The translations under genes were made by a program, and so were the position numbers. Below, piece after piece: positions 53,726 through 62,878 of a stretch of DNA of 64,000 bases. The notes under the pieces were generated by a model that made no database searches, was not told the DNA's origin, and saw only the letters and a list, made by a program, of their open reading frames with translations. The DNA is taken from positions 310,001-374,000 of the forward strand of contig NZ_JAHXYW010000005.1 of NCBI RefSeq assembly GCF_019969725.1, in the 5' to 3' direction. The DNA is from Neobacillus bataviensis. GTDB lineage: Bacteria; Bacillota; Bacilli; Bacillales_B; DSM-18226. Within the stretch, counting starts at the first letter, position 1, and the number at the start of each line of letters is the position of its first letter.

Positions 53726-56680
53726 TTATTTTATCATGGCCCCGCTTGGTCCAAGTTTATAGCCGCCGATTTTGGTGTTGTAGGCCATGGCGCCGCTACT
53801 GTAGAAGTAATACCAGGCTTTACCGATTTGTACCCAGCCGGTTTTCATCGCGCCGCCGCCATCAAAGTAATACCAGGTCTTACCAGACTGCAGCCAGCCC
53901 GTTTTCATTGCTCCGCTGCTATTGAAATAATACCAAGTCTTTCCCAGTTGCAGCCAGCCCGTTTTCATCGTTCCATTTCCATTAAAATAGTACCAGGTTG
54001 TTCCTAATTTCAACCAACCTGTTTTCATGGCTCCGCTGCCTTCAAAGTAGTACCATACATTATTAATTTTTTCCCAGCCAGTTTGCATTTCGCCTTCGTT
54101 ATCGAAATAGTACTTCACTCCAGCAATGGTTTTCCAGCCTGTTACATAATCACCGATTTCAGGGTCGTAATAGTACCACTTTCCATCATATTTCTCCCAG
54201 TTAGAAGCTGTCTTGAACTTGATGACCATATCATTTGCCAGTAGTTGTCCTTCCTTGCCTGATATCGCGTCTTTTTTTATGGTGAGTGTGTAGGTAGTGC
54301 TGCCCTTTAGAATGCCCTTAGAGACATATAATACATCGCCTTCCGTCCAGCCGGCAGCAGCCACTGCTCCCTCAGGTCCAGTAATAGAAATTTTCGTATC
54401 ATCGATTAGGTCAATGCTTTGATCAAACTGAAAACCAAAAAAGCTATCTAACTCTACATCTTGTACTCCATCATAGAAGTCGTCATAGTAATCAAATTCC
54501 GCAGTGTCTTCATTCCATGCGAGTGACGCTGCTTGAAGCAATTCCACTGCTTTCGCAGGTTCCGGCGTGCTTGGTGTGCCTGGATCATTCGGAGTTCCTG
54601 GGTCACTTGGCGTTCCCGGATCACTCGGTGTTCCCGGATCGCTTGGTGTTCCCGGGTCGCTCGGTGTTCCCGGATCGCTTGGCGTTCCTGGATCACTCGA
54701 TGTGCCTGTTGTATTCGCTTCTATGCTTTCAATAAAATACCTGCCATTATTATCAAGACAGATAGCCGCTAATTTCCCATTTTGATAGTGAAGTTTTTGA
54801 ACTTTAAGATCCGTTCTTATCGTGTTAATAAGTTGATTTGTATTAAATTGATAAACATCAATTCCGCCGCTCGTTTTTGCCGCAAAGGTTAATTGGTTTT
54901 GTAAATTAAACTCGAAATCATTGTAACTTTTACCTAGACCAACGGATAAAGACAGATCATGGAATTGATCATTGGCTAAACGAAAAACATATCCATTATT
55001 ATTGTTTAAACTTAAACCATCGGGAGAGATTTTCCCAAAAGATGAGATCGGATAATCTTTACCATACTGAGCAGAGCTATAGTGATTTTTGAATACGCCA
55101 TTTTCCACTTCGTATGCAACCATTTCTCTTGGGCTTAAATCCGTTGAAATCGAATAAACCCTTGAAGTTTCTGGACTGTAATAGAGATAGGACTTTTCAC
55201 GAATGGTATTGTGAGATGAATTTAGAATTTCTTCTCCATTTGCTAGGGAGTATACCTTCAAATCCTGCCACTGGCCAGATCCAGGTGCAATATAAGCATA
55301 AGCGTTTTGATCAATGACAAGGTCGTAAGGATCCGTATTAATGTCTAGGATTTTCGCTACGGTAAATGTTTGTGTATCAATCTCGGCAATCGCTCCTGAA
55401 AAAGTACCAAATGTAGATGAGGTATGACTCATTTTATGCTGCGTCACATATAGCTTGTCTTTATATACCTCCAACCGCTCTGCAGGATATGGCAATGCTA
55501 GTGATTTCACTTCTCCCGTGGAAAGATTGGCCGCATAAATCGTCTTACTGCCAAGGCGCGTCATATAGACAACCGGTTTAGTGGGGTCGATTGCCGTATC
55601 ATTAGGCTTAAACCAAATGTTGCTAATGGTGCCTTTTGGAACTGGAGCAACCGCCGTCCCTGATGTCGGCTGTGTATCAGCAGCAATCGTTTCAACAAAA
55701 TAATTGCCGCTGCTGTCCAAATTGATGGTCACCAATTTACCATTTTGATAATGAAGCTTTTGAACATTTAGATCTTTTCTCAGCGAGTATAAAAACCTAT
55801 TGGTGTCGTATTGGTAAACATCGATTCCACCCGAGGTGCTCGCTGCATAGGTGAGATCATGTTCCAGACTGAACTCAAAATCGTTATACTTTTTACCTAA
55901 AGCAAATCGGAAACCCATATCTCCAGATTTATAGGTAGTAAGGTCGTAAACCTTCCCATTGGTGTTGTACATGCTTACCCCATCAGGGGAGATTTTCAAA
56001 TTGCCGCCTAATGAACTATCAGACGGAGCATCATACTGTGTTTGTATAACTCCATTAACCACTTCATAAGCCGAAAGGGATGGACTATCACCATTATAAA
56101 TGGAGTAAATCTTTGAAGTCCCAGCACTATAAAAGATCTTATTCTTTTCATAGATTCGGGTATCTCCTTTTTGAAGAATCTCTTTTTTATCCTTCATCGA
56201 AAATACCCTTACGTTATCCCATTGGCCGGAGCCGGCAGAAATATAAATATAACCCTTTTCATCCACCGCAATATCATATGGATCCTGATCGATATCTAAT
56301 GTATTACTGACGGTAAAACTATCAGGATCCACCTCGGCAATTGCGCCAGAATAAGGACCAAAATTATACGTATCATGGTTCATTTTGTGCTGCGTTACAT
56401 AAAGCATATTATTATTAAAGTCTAATCTTTCCGCTGGATATGGCAGGTCTAGCCTTTTAATCTCACTCGTGGAAAAATTAATCGCATAGATCGTTTTGCT
56501 TCCCAGTTCTGTCGCATAAATGACAGGTTTGTTAGGATCCATAACCGTGTCATAAGGCTTAAACCCCAGGTTAATTGGCCCATTATTTTCCTCTGCCTGT
56601 ACTGTTTTCCCGTGTAGGAAAGGGCCTACAGTCGAAAACAACAATAAAAAAATCAAAATATACCGGCTAAAAGTCTTCAA
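53726..56680 (-). CDS. Secreted protein with duplicated beta-propeller-like units and cell-wall-binding repeats
   Basis: 984 residues; TTG start after AGGAGG. Order: signal peptide (1-30, cut after VQA); two homologous units of about 300 residues (about 36-345 and 350-652) with YncE-like propeller strands (both share SKTIYA-N-ST-E, LPYPAERL, YVTQHKM, AGSGQW/APGSGQW, QKLHYQNGKL); a linker of seven PGTPSD repeats (about 655-705); a Big_5/SbsA-type Ig domain (about 715-825); about seven cell-wall-binding repeats (GWLKLGTTWYYFNGNGTMKT type, about 830-984). The C-terminus would hold it on the wall. Partner and role unknown. Confidence 0.85.
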   Translation of the reverse strand: MKTFSRYILIFLLLFSTVGPFLHGKTVQAEENNGPINLGFKPYDTVMDPNKPVIYATELGSKTIYAINFSTSEIKRLDLPYPAERLDFNNNMLYVTQHKMNHDTYNFGPYSGAIAEVDPDSFTVSNTLDIDQDPYDIAVDEKGYIYISAGSGQWDNVRVFSMKDKKEILQKGDTRIYEKNKIFYSAGTSKIYSIYNGDSPSLSAYEVVNGVIQTQYDAPSDSSLGGNLKISPDGVSMYNTNGKVYDLTTYKSGDMGFRFALGKKYNDFEFSLEHDLTYAASTSGGIDVYQYDTNRFLYSLRKDLNVQKLHYQNGKLVTINLDSSGNYFVETIAADTQPTSGTAVAPVPKGTISNIWFKPNDTAIDPTKPVVYMTRLGSKTIYAANLSTGEVKSLALPYPAERLEVYKDKLYVTQHKMSHTSSTFGTFSGAIAEIDTQTFTVAKILDINTDPYDLVIDQNAYAYIAPGSGQWQDLKVYSLANGEEILNSSHNTIREKSYLYYSPETSRVYSISTDLSPREMVAYEVENGVFKNHYSSAQYGKDYPISSFGKISPDGLSLNNNNGYVFRLANDQFHDLSLSVGLGKSYNDFEFNLQNQLTFAAKTSGGIDVYQFNTNQLINTIRTDLKVQKLHYQNGKLAAICLDNNGRYFIESIEANTTGTSSDPGTPSDPGTPSDPGTPSDPGTPSDPGTPSDPGTPNDPGTPSTPEPAKAVELLQAASLAWNEDTAEFDYYDDFYDGVQDVELDSFFGFQFDQSIDLIDDTKISITGPEGAVAAAGWTEGDVLYVSKGILKGSTTYTLTIKKDAISGKEGQLLANDMVIKFKTASNWEKYDGKWYYYDPEIGDYVTGWKTIAGVKYYFDNEGEMQTGWEKINNVWYYFEGSGAMKTGWLKLGTTWYYFNGNGTMKTGWLQLGKTWYYFNSSGAMKTGWLQSGKTWYYFDGGGAMKTGWVQIGKAWYYFYSSGAMAYNTKIGGYKLGPSGAMIK
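54560..54707 (-). repeat. 18-bp tandem repeat encoding PGTPSD linker
   Basis: Seven in-frame copies of an 18-bp unit (about GGTGTTCCCGGATCGCTT on the plus strand), differing mainly at third codon positions. A flexible spacer between the propeller part and the wall-binding part. Confidence 0.85.
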
Positions 56681-56818
56681 AAAATAATCCTCCTATACTA
56701 CTAAATTAATACATTTATATTAGCATTTGGAATACAATTAAACTATTACCAAATTCTTGGATATAATAAAAAATTTACTTCAACAAAAAGGAACAAAATA
56801 AAAGAGAATTTAATACAA

Positions 56819-56851
56819 ATAAAACACCAGCATTTCACTGGTGTTTCTTTT
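56819..56851 (-). terminator. Terminator of the deacetylase gene
   Basis: On the minus strand AAACACCAG-TGAAATG-CTGGTGTTT then TATTTG. Confidence 0.8.
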
Positions 56852-56859
56852 TAATAGAG

Positions 56860-58377
56860 TTATTCCTCTTGAATCCTTGCTCCGTCTTCTCCAATTTGGT
56901 ACCCATCAATCACGGTGTTCGCTGCCATATGCCCGTCGTTGTAGAAGTAGTACCATTTTGCCTCGCTTTCTATCCAGCCAGTTGCCATTGATCCATCCTG
57001 GTTAAGGTAATACTTTTTCCTTTCTAACTCCAGCCATCCCGTCAGCATTGCGCCAGTCGTATCAAAGTAATACCATTTTCCTTTAACAGGAGCCCAGCCA
57101 GTTCGCATCACACCACTTGCATCGAGGTAATACCACTTTCCGTCGGATGCCAGCCAGCCGGTTTTCATCGCTCCGTTTTTATCAAAGTAATACCTTTTCC
57201 CTTTTACTGTTTGCCAGCCCGTTTTCATGGCGCCAGACGCATCGAAATAGTACCAATTTCCTCCATTCCATAACCAACCGGTTTTCATTTCACCGCTAGA
57301 CAGTAAGTAATACCAGCTGCCCCCCTTACTTAACCAGCCGGTTTTCATCGCACCATTTGCGTTCAAATAGTACCAGGCTGTACCTTGCTTCAACCACCCA
57401 GTTTCCATGAGTCCGTTTCTATCGAAATAGTACCAGTCATTGCCCGCTTTTAACCAGCCCGTCCTCATAATGCCATTAGAATCTAAATAATACCAACTGC
57501 TTACCAAGTGGAGCCAGCCTGTTTTCTTGACCCCATTATCATCCAAGAAGGTCCATTTATTATTGGTATTCATCCAGCCCGCTTTAGAAGAAGCATCAGC
57601 TAACAACTCTTTAAATCGGGATAACGTGATTGAAGGGGTGATTCCCTTTCTGCCAATTTGGAACGGATCGCTCCCGATCATGGCATTCTTGAACACAGTG
57701 GTAAAGGCAAATTTATAGCCGGTCGATTGTAACATCGCGATGGTCCGCTGATTATAGGCACCAAATGGATATGCAAAATAATCTGTGTTGTTAAGCAGGG
57801 TTCTGCTAGTCTGAAAGTCTTTTAAAATAACTTGTTCGGGCTCGCTTAATAAGGCTGCTACTCCGTTTGTTGAAAAATGAAGCCCATTTGTATGACTGCC
57901 AAACTGAAAAACATCCTTCATTTGTCTTACCTCAGGCCAGCTTAAAAACTGTAAACCATCAGGATCAAAGCTAAGCGGAGTATCGGATACGCGGTTTGTA
58001 ATCAAGAAAGCCGTGGCTTTAAATCCATATTTTTTTAAGACGGGATAAGCATATAAATAATTCGTTTTATGCCCATCATCAAAGGTAATGACCACTGTTT
58101 TTGCCGGAAGTTTTTTCGTACCGCGCATGTACGCATCAAATTCCGACATACTGGCAGTATAATAGCCCTGATCCTTTAAATATTTCATTTGTTCTTCAAA
58201 TGCTTCCAGGCTAATAATACTAGGATTATCAGGGGAATGATTCTCGCTCTTTTTTAAAATATGATGATAAAGGAGAATTGGGGTACCGCCGCTTGAGGCA
58301 TGGGCCGTTATTTCCTTAGAAACTAAAAAAGCGCTCGCCAAAATGAAAAATAGTAAAATAGTTTTTCCGAATTTCAT
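56860..58377 (-). CDS. Polysaccharide deacetylase with cell-wall-binding repeats
   Basis: 505 residues. Signal peptide (1-28), NodB-type deacetylase domain (about 33-260) with the Asp-Asp motif ITFDDGHK near residue 97 and the metal His pair SHTNGLHFS near 161, then about ten 20-residue cell-wall-binding repeats (YYLDSNGIMRTGWLKAGNDW type, about 270-505). It may deacetylate peptidoglycan or a wall polymer while bound there. The repeats are the same kind as in the propeller protein directly downstream, so the two may share an anchor. Confidence 0.9.
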   Translation of the reverse strand: MKFGKTILLFFILASAFLVSKEITAHASSGGTPILLYHHILKKSENHSPDNPSIISLEAFEEQMKYLKDQGYYTASMSEFDAYMRGTKKLPAKTVVITFDDGHKTNYLYAYPVLKKYGFKATAFLITNRVSDTPLSFDPDGLQFLSWPEVRQMKDVFQFGSHTNGLHFSTNGVAALLSEPEQVILKDFQTSRTLLNNTDYFAYPFGAYNQRTIAMLQSTGYKFAFTTVFKNAMIGSDPFQIGRKGITPSITLSRFKELLADASSKAGWMNTNNKWTFLDDNGVKKTGWLHLVSSWYYLDSNGIMRTGWLKAGNDWYYFDRNGLMETGWLKQGTAWYYLNANGAMKTGWLSKGGSWYYLLSSGEMKTGWLWNGGNWYYFDASGAMKTGWQTVKGKRYYFDKNGAMKTGWLASDGKWYYLDASGVMRTGWAPVKGKWYYFDTTGAMLTGWLELERKKYYLNQDGSMATGWIESEAKWYYFYNDGHMAANTVIDGYQIGEDGARIQEE

Positions 58378-58549
58378 GATATGAAACCTCTCAATATGTA
58401 ATTATAAAGTAATAGTGCTTTTTCACTATATCATCACTGCCAAAAATAGTAAATTAGTAAAACACTATTCTTATATTAATATCTATTTTCACTTAAGGGA
58501 TAATATGCAAAGTTGCTTGTGAATGTGAAAAGAACGAGGAAAAAGAGAA

Positions 58550-58581
58550 AACCACGATTCAACTTTCGATCGTGGTTTTTG
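58550..58581 (-). terminator. Terminator of the CDF exporter gene
   Basis: On the minus strand AAAACCACGAT-N10-ATCGTGGTTTT, about 15 nt past the stop. Confidence 0.8.
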
Positions 58582-58594
58582 ACGAGCTATTATT

Positions 58595-59527
58595 TTAATT
58601 ACAGGTCCCATGCGGACTGGGGCAGCCATTGGCTGCTTTTTCTACTTGAATGGTACTGTGTTCAATGTGGAATTCATCATGAAGGATGCGCTGTGATTGG
58701 TATAGAATTTCATCATGAACTCCATCATCGGAAATGGTGATATGACAGCTAAGGACTGGATAGCCGGACGTAATCGTCCAGATATGCAAATCATGAACCT
58801 CTTTTACAAGAGGGATCTTCCTTAGTGCCTCCTTCACCTTCTTGATATCAATTTGCTCCGGAGCGCCTTCCATTAAAATATGGAAGGAATCCTTCGTCAC
58901 GCGATACCCGCTTAAAAGAATCAACGCTGCTACGATGACACTCGCAATGGGATCAGCGATGCCCCAGCCAAAAAACATAATCAGGAGAGCGGCGACGATG
59001 GCCCCGACCGAACCGAGCATATCACCAAGCACATGTAAGAAGGCGCTTCTGACATTCAGGTTTTCTTCCTTGTCGCCCTTCATTAAAATCCAGGCAGCGA
59101 CAATGTTCACCACCAAACCGATAATGGAAATCATCAGCATCCCTTTACTTTGAACCTCCGGCGGAGCGAGGAAACGGCCGATCGCTTCATAAAAAATATA
59201 CACGGAAATGATGATTAAGGTTAATCCGTTTAAGGCAGCGGCGATAATTTCAAAACGTTTATATCCGTAGGTTTTTTCCTGCGACCCCTGCTTTTCTCCA
59301 AGTTTTATGGCGAAAAAGCTTAATCCCAGTGCGGCAGCATCACTGAGCATATGACCAGCGTCCGACAATAGCGCCAAGCTATTTGTCACGATGCCCCCGA
59401 TAACTTCGACGATCATAAAGGCCGCTATTAATAGGAAGGAACTTAATAAAGCTTTTTTGTTGCTTGTATGTGAATGGCCATGTGAGTGACCGTGTGAATG
59501 TCCATGATGATGGTGATGATGTCCCAT
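58595..59527 (-). CDS. czcD: Cation diffusion facilitator, CzcD-type Zn/Cd/Co exporter
   Basis: 310 residues. His-rich N-terminus (GHHHHHHGHSHGHSHGHSH), six membrane segments with the metal site ALLSDAGHMLSDA (HxxxD type) and its partner block (HVLGDMLGS), and a cytoplasmic C-terminal domain (KVKEALRKIPLVKEVHDLHIW). The start follows GGGGGG; an upstream in-frame codon is less likely. A long operator precedes it. Specific metal not determined; zinc is typical. Confidence 0.94.
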   Translation of the reverse strand: MGHHHHHHGHSHGHSHGHSHTSNKKALLSSFLLIAAFMIVEVIGGIVTNSLALLSDAGHMLSDAAALGLSFFAIKLGEKQGSQEKTYGYKRFEIIAAALNGLTLIIISVYIFYEAIGRFLAPPEVQSKGMLMISIIGLVVNIVAAWILMKGDKEENLNVRSAFLHVLGDMLGSVGAIVAALLIMFFGWGIADPIASVIVAALILLSGYRVTKDSFHILMEGAPEQIDIKKVKEALRKIPLVKEVHDLHIWTITSGYPVLSCHITISDDGVHDEILYQSQRILHDEFHIEHSTIQVEKAANGCPSPHGTCN

Positions 59528-59628
59528 GTTTATCCCCCCAGCTCTCATTGTAGAGTAGCTCTTTCTATTTCTAAAACGAAAAAGTTACGATTAAGGTTAT
59601 TGTCTCCTTATTTTTCAATCCATACGCT

Positions 59629-59695
59629 ATTCATTGACATTCAAATGTTCGTTTGATTATATCTTATTCAAATAGACGTTTGAATGTCAATGAAT
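59629..59695. promoter_or_regulatory. Symmetric divergent promoters with ArsR/SmtB-type operators
   Basis: ATTCATTGACATTCAAA (59629-59645) recurs as its perfect inverse at 59679-59695. Each arm is a -35 TTGACA followed by an operator palindrome (TCAAATGTTCGTTTGA, 59641-59656; TCAAATAGACGTTTGA, 59668-59683) that fills the spacer; -10 sequences are TTATAT (plus) and TAAGAT (minus). The palindromes resemble sites of metal-sensing ArsR/SmtB repressors such as CzrA. No such regulator gene is in the window. Confidence 0.75.
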
Positions 59696-59819
59696 TTTTC
59701 TTTTTTTGATGGAAATGGCCTCATTTAGAAATCTTCACAATTTCAACACTTAAAATCCATTTTTTCTGCAAATTTTAGCGTTACGATGAAGCTGATAAAA
59801 GAAAGGAGTTGGAGAAAAA

Positions 59820-60075
59820 ATGAAAAAGTTTGCGGTGGGAATTGTAAGTGCGGCTTTTATTCTTGGAGCAGGAACGGCTGTATTTGCAGCAGGAACAAAC
59901 AACTCAGATAATGGTTTTAGCTTTGAAAAAATGCTCCCCTTTATGCAAAAAATGCATCCTGATCAACCAAGCAGGAATTAAAGGATATGTACAAAGCATG
60001 CCATGGTAAAGGTGCATGATGGATGACAGCAATCAAAAGGAAATGGGAAACAGTAATATGATGAGCTCCTTCTAA
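59820..60075 (+). pseudogene. Decayed small secreted protein gene
   Basis: AAAGGAG precedes an ATG that encodes a signal peptide and QKMHPD, then a premature stop after 53 codons. The sequence continues in the next frame as KQELKDMYKACHGKG and in a third as CMMDDSNQKEMGNSNMMSSF before a stop. Two single-base losses would explain this, so the intact ancestor was about 85 residues, secreted, with a CHG...CMM segment. The plus-side promoter of the operator region points at it, so it may once have been metal-regulated. A sequencing error is an alternative. Confidence 0.7.
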
Positions 60076-60083
60076 ATCAATAT

Positions 60084-60127
60084 GCAGCTAAAAAGGTTTG
60101 GAAAGATTTCCAAACCTTTTTAGCTGC
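60084..60127. terminator. Long bidirectional terminator hairpin
   Basis: GCAGCTAAAAAGGTTTGGAA and its perfect inverse separated by four bases (21-bp stem with a 2-nt apex). It serves the convergent pseudogene and CcdA-like gene. Confidence 0.85.
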
Positions 60128-60155
60128 GTATTTGTCAATAAAACTTTTTTTGCAT

Positions 60156-60890
60156 TTATAAAGACCAATAGGTTATCGTATCAAAGATTCCTAATAGTAA
60201 CATCAATATCCCAGCAAGCCTTCCAACCATGGTGCCGAACTTTCTGCTTTTCTTCATTAGAACACCATTGCCGCCAAGATACCAAATGATTGTAATAACG
60301 ATTAATAGTGGAATGGCTGTCCCGAGTGCAAAGATTGGCGGAAGAATAAATCCATATGGACTGGACAGCACCAAAGGCATTAAGGTGACAAAAAATAAGA
60401 CAAACATAGTTGGACAAAAAGCTAGGGAAAAACTAAATCCAAGCATAAAAGAACCTAATGGATTTTCATGTTTGTTCACTTTTGGCCCCTTGAATAAATG
60501 AAACGTTCCTTTTAATTTAATAACACCAATCATAAACAAGCCAACGACAATCAGTAATGGCCCCATCATTTTTCGCAGCCACGGAAAATAGGATACTAGA
60601 TTTTGTTCTATTCCTTTACCAAGCAGCCACACTAAAATACCTAATAAGGAAAAGGCAACAATTTTACTACACGTGAACCAGAAAACATCCTTCCAAACAA
60701 TTTTCTTTTGAACAGAGCGGTTCCCATATAACGTAACAGCACTAATATTTCCAGTTAACTGGCACGGGGCCAAGGAACCCACAAGTCCCAAAATAAAGGC
60801 AAAGATGATGGGCCAGGATTCCAGACTATTTGCCATATTAAAAAATGGTTCGCTTAATACTGCACTAATTTTACTTAATATGCCGTACAT
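60156..60890 (-). CDS. CcdA/DsbD-like membrane thiol-electron carrier
   Basis: 244 residues, six to seven membrane segments. Cys43 (GSLAPCQLTG) and Cys159 (AFCPTMF), one in each half of the inverted-repeat fold, are the pair that CcdA and DsbD use to move electrons across the membrane; the sulfite exporter/DsbD_2 family is the other possible label. A terminator-like hairpin stands between it and the polyferredoxin gene upstream, yet spacing and strand suggest one locus. What it reduces outside the cell is unknown. Confidence 0.82.
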   Translation of the reverse strand: MYGILSKISAVLSEPFFNMANSLESWPIIFAFILGLVGSLAPCQLTGNISAVTLYGNRSVQKKIVWKDVFWFTCSKIVAFSLLGILVWLLGKGIEQNLVSYFPWLRKMMGPLLIVVGLFMIGVIKLKGTFHLFKGPKVNKHENPLGSFMLGFSFSLAFCPTMFVLFFVTLMPLVLSSPYGFILPPIFALGTAIPLLIVITIIWYLGGNGVLMKKSRKFGTMVGRLAGILMLLLGIFDTITYWSL

Positions 60891-60915
60891 GTAATCACCC
60901 TATTGATTTTTACAA

Positions 60916-60946
60916 AAGACACCGTCAAACATCGTAACGGTGTCTT
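60916..60946 (-). terminator. Terminator between the polyferredoxin and CcdA-like genes
   Basis: On the minus strand AAGACACCGT-N11-ACGGTGTCTT then TTG; the T run is short, so read-through is likely. Confidence 0.65.
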
Positions 60947-60963
60947 CTATAATACAATTATAA

Positions 60964-62331
60964 TTAAACCCTGTGCATCATAGGTAGTGAAAATAAGTAG
61001 ATATTCGCAACAGCCAGGGCAAACATCAATACATAATAAGGAAGCATGGCTTTAAAAGTCGTCTTTTTACTTTTTCCCATTCTATAAACTACATAACACG
61101 TACCGACCAATCCAATTGCAATCACGATATACTGAATCATTTGTACTGTTGGCGTAGAGGCAAGACTTAAACTTGCCGGATTCGAGTCGATTCCAAATAA
61201 TCTAATGGAGTTGTACCATACCGCTTTGCCTTCCGTAAAGATATGAAATAGGTTATGTGCCAAGTGTCCAGCTAGGTCTAACGGAATAATGGCGTATCCG
61301 AAAAGGGTAAAGTTCTTTTTTAATGTTCCTTCCATTCCAAAAAGGGATGCCAGTTTTGCAGTTCCTAATAATAATAAAATCGGAATAGCCATCGCAATGA
61401 TAAAGGCAACTGTAAAGTTAACATTATAGTTAGTCGTACGAGTAACTATTCCAATTGCATTCAAAATAGTCTGCCAAGGTTCAAGCATCGTAATATTTTG
61501 TACGAATACAATACCCATAATAACAGCTGCAAGGGAAGCATTCTCAAGCTTAGGATTTTTCAAACCCCATAACTCTTTTGTCGGAATTCTTGTTGTAATT
61601 TTAACGGAATTATTCGGACAGTTTTTCACACAGTTCCCGCAAATATTACAATCCGCACTGGACTCCATTGTCCTGGGAAACTGGAACATTGGGCATCCCT
61701 CCACACCCTCGGTTCCTTTATAGCAGGACTGTACTTTACAGGTTTTACAAATATCAGGTGTAGCTTGCACTTTTAAGGCACCGGATCGTGAATAGTTTCC
61801 GGCAAGACCGCCTAGGAAACAAAGCGTCTTACAGAAGGTTCTTCTTTCATAGAAAACAGATGTTGCAACCACCATCGTGACGAGCAGCAGCAACAGGTAA
61901 CCTGAGCCGCGAGGTGACTCTACAATTCCCCAAACGTGGTCGCTGTAAGTAATCGCAATAAAGAATAAGTCGATAAGCCAAATTCCATACTTTCTTAAAA
62001 ACTTAGGCATTGGACGCTTACTGCCGACAAATTTTCGGACAATATCGCTTAATTTACCGAACGGGCAAATCGCACACCAGAAGCGGCCGGCTACTAAAAA
62101 TAAAATAGGGATAATCGGCCACCATAACACCCATGTCATCGTCGTACCAAAGTTTTTACTAGGATCTACCGTTCCCATTACTAATTCATATACTATTAAT
62201 GAAAAAACAGAGATCACGATCCACTGGAATATTCCCGGATACCATTTGCTTTTAACAAACTTTTTTACTACCGGAATGGATAAGAGATCAAAAGGTTCCT
62301 TTTCTGGTAATCTATTTTCGGGCATTGCCAT
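60964..62331 (-). CDS. NosR/NapH-type membrane polyferredoxin
   Basis: 455 residues, about eight membrane segments. CxxCP at Cys86-Cys89 (FWCAICPFG) and CKTLC at 167-171 in membrane-adjacent loops, then two cluster motifs: Cys195-198-203-213 (CKTCKVQSC...GCP) and the standard CNICGNCVKNCP (228-238). A His-rich stretch GHLAHNLFH (356-363) could bind haem or metal. Such proteins pass electrons from quinol or ferredoxin to periplasmic enzymes. The 3-nt gap after the small His/Met-rich gene shows coupling. NosZ and NapA partners are not in the window. Confidence 0.85.
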   Translation of the reverse strand: MAMPENRLPEKEPFDLLSIPVVKKFVKSKWYPGIFQWIVISVFSLIVYELVMGTVDPSKNFGTTMTWVLWWPIIPILFLVAGRFWCAICPFGKLSDIVRKFVGSKRPMPKFLRKYGIWLIDLFFIAITYSDHVWGIVESPRGSGYLLLLLVTMVVATSVFYERRTFCKTLCFLGGLAGNYSRSGALKVQATPDICKTCKVQSCYKGTEGVEGCPMFQFPRTMESSADCNICGNCVKNCPNNSVKITTRIPTKELWGLKNPKLENASLAAVIMGIVFVQNITMLEPWQTILNAIGIVTRTTNYNVNFTVAFIIAMAIPILLLLGTAKLASLFGMEGTLKKNFTLFGYAIIPLDLAGHLAHNLFHIFTEGKAVWYNSIRLFGIDSNPASLSLASTPTVQMIQYIVIAIGLVGTCYVVYRMGKSKKTTFKAMLPYYVLMFALAVANIYLFSLPMMHRV

Positions 62332-62333
62332 TG

Positions 62334-62642
62334 TTATTCCCCCTTCCTTCTAAACCATTTATTCCAAATACCGACTGCGATGAATGCTAGGTTTACTGCT
62401 CCATAAGTTCCTAACACTTTATAGTTTGGCGGTGTTTCAATGACGGGCCCATGACTATGCCCACTTTCATGGTCACTTTCGTTGTTCGTATCCATATCTT
62501 CGTGGCCGCTTCCATGATCCATACCTTCCATATTGCTTCCATTACCGTGATTCATATGAGAATGTCCTTCATCGGCAAAGGCCTTTGAATCAAATGAAAA
62601 AATAAAAGCAAATGCAAATAAAATGAGAAAAACTTTTTTCAA
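62334..62642 (-). CDS. His/Met-rich small membrane protein
   Basis: 102 residues; the TTG start follows GGAGGTGG. Signal peptide (1-22), then about 45 residues crowded with His, Met, Asp and Gly (HSHMNHGNGSNMEGMDHGSG), a membrane segment (about 78-95) and a short basic end KWFRRKG. The extracellular segment looks like a copper- or other soft-metal-binding tether. First gene of the unit with the polyferredoxin. I know of no named family. Confidence 0.75.
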   Translation of the reverse strand: MKKVFLILFAFAFIFSFDSKAFADEGHSHMNHGNGSNMEGMDHGSGHEDMDTNNESDHESGHSHGPVIETPPNYKVLGTYGAVNLAFIAVGIWNKWFRRKGE

Positions 62643-62754
62643 TTTTTCCACCTCCAAAAAGTTAAATAAAGATTCAATGTTTTATAGCTTTAATTTAAAA
62701 GGTAAGTTTGCAGATTTTATGCATTTTTATTGGATAATATATGACATGCGTCCC

Positions 62755-62769
62755 ACAAATCATATTTGT
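62755..62769. promoter_or_regulatory. Palindrome in the divergent intergenic region
   Basis: ACAAAT-CAT-ATTTGT is a perfect dyad midway between the divergent His/Met-rich protein gene and the DUF1541 lipoprotein gene. It could be a shared operator. A direct repeat TTCTGCACA lies nearer to the lipoprotein gene. Confidence 0.4.
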
Positions 62770-62878
62770 TCATACATTTGTAAAAAAATAAAAATTACCA
62801 CTTCTAGGCCTTCTGCACAGATTCTGCACAAATATGTCGTACTATGAATGAATCACAAAGCTTAAGGAGGCAACAAAA

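Noticed and set aside
54454..54785. Open frames on both strands over the PGTPSD linker
   Set aside because: By-products of an 18-bp repeat; the real frame is fixed by the flanking domains.
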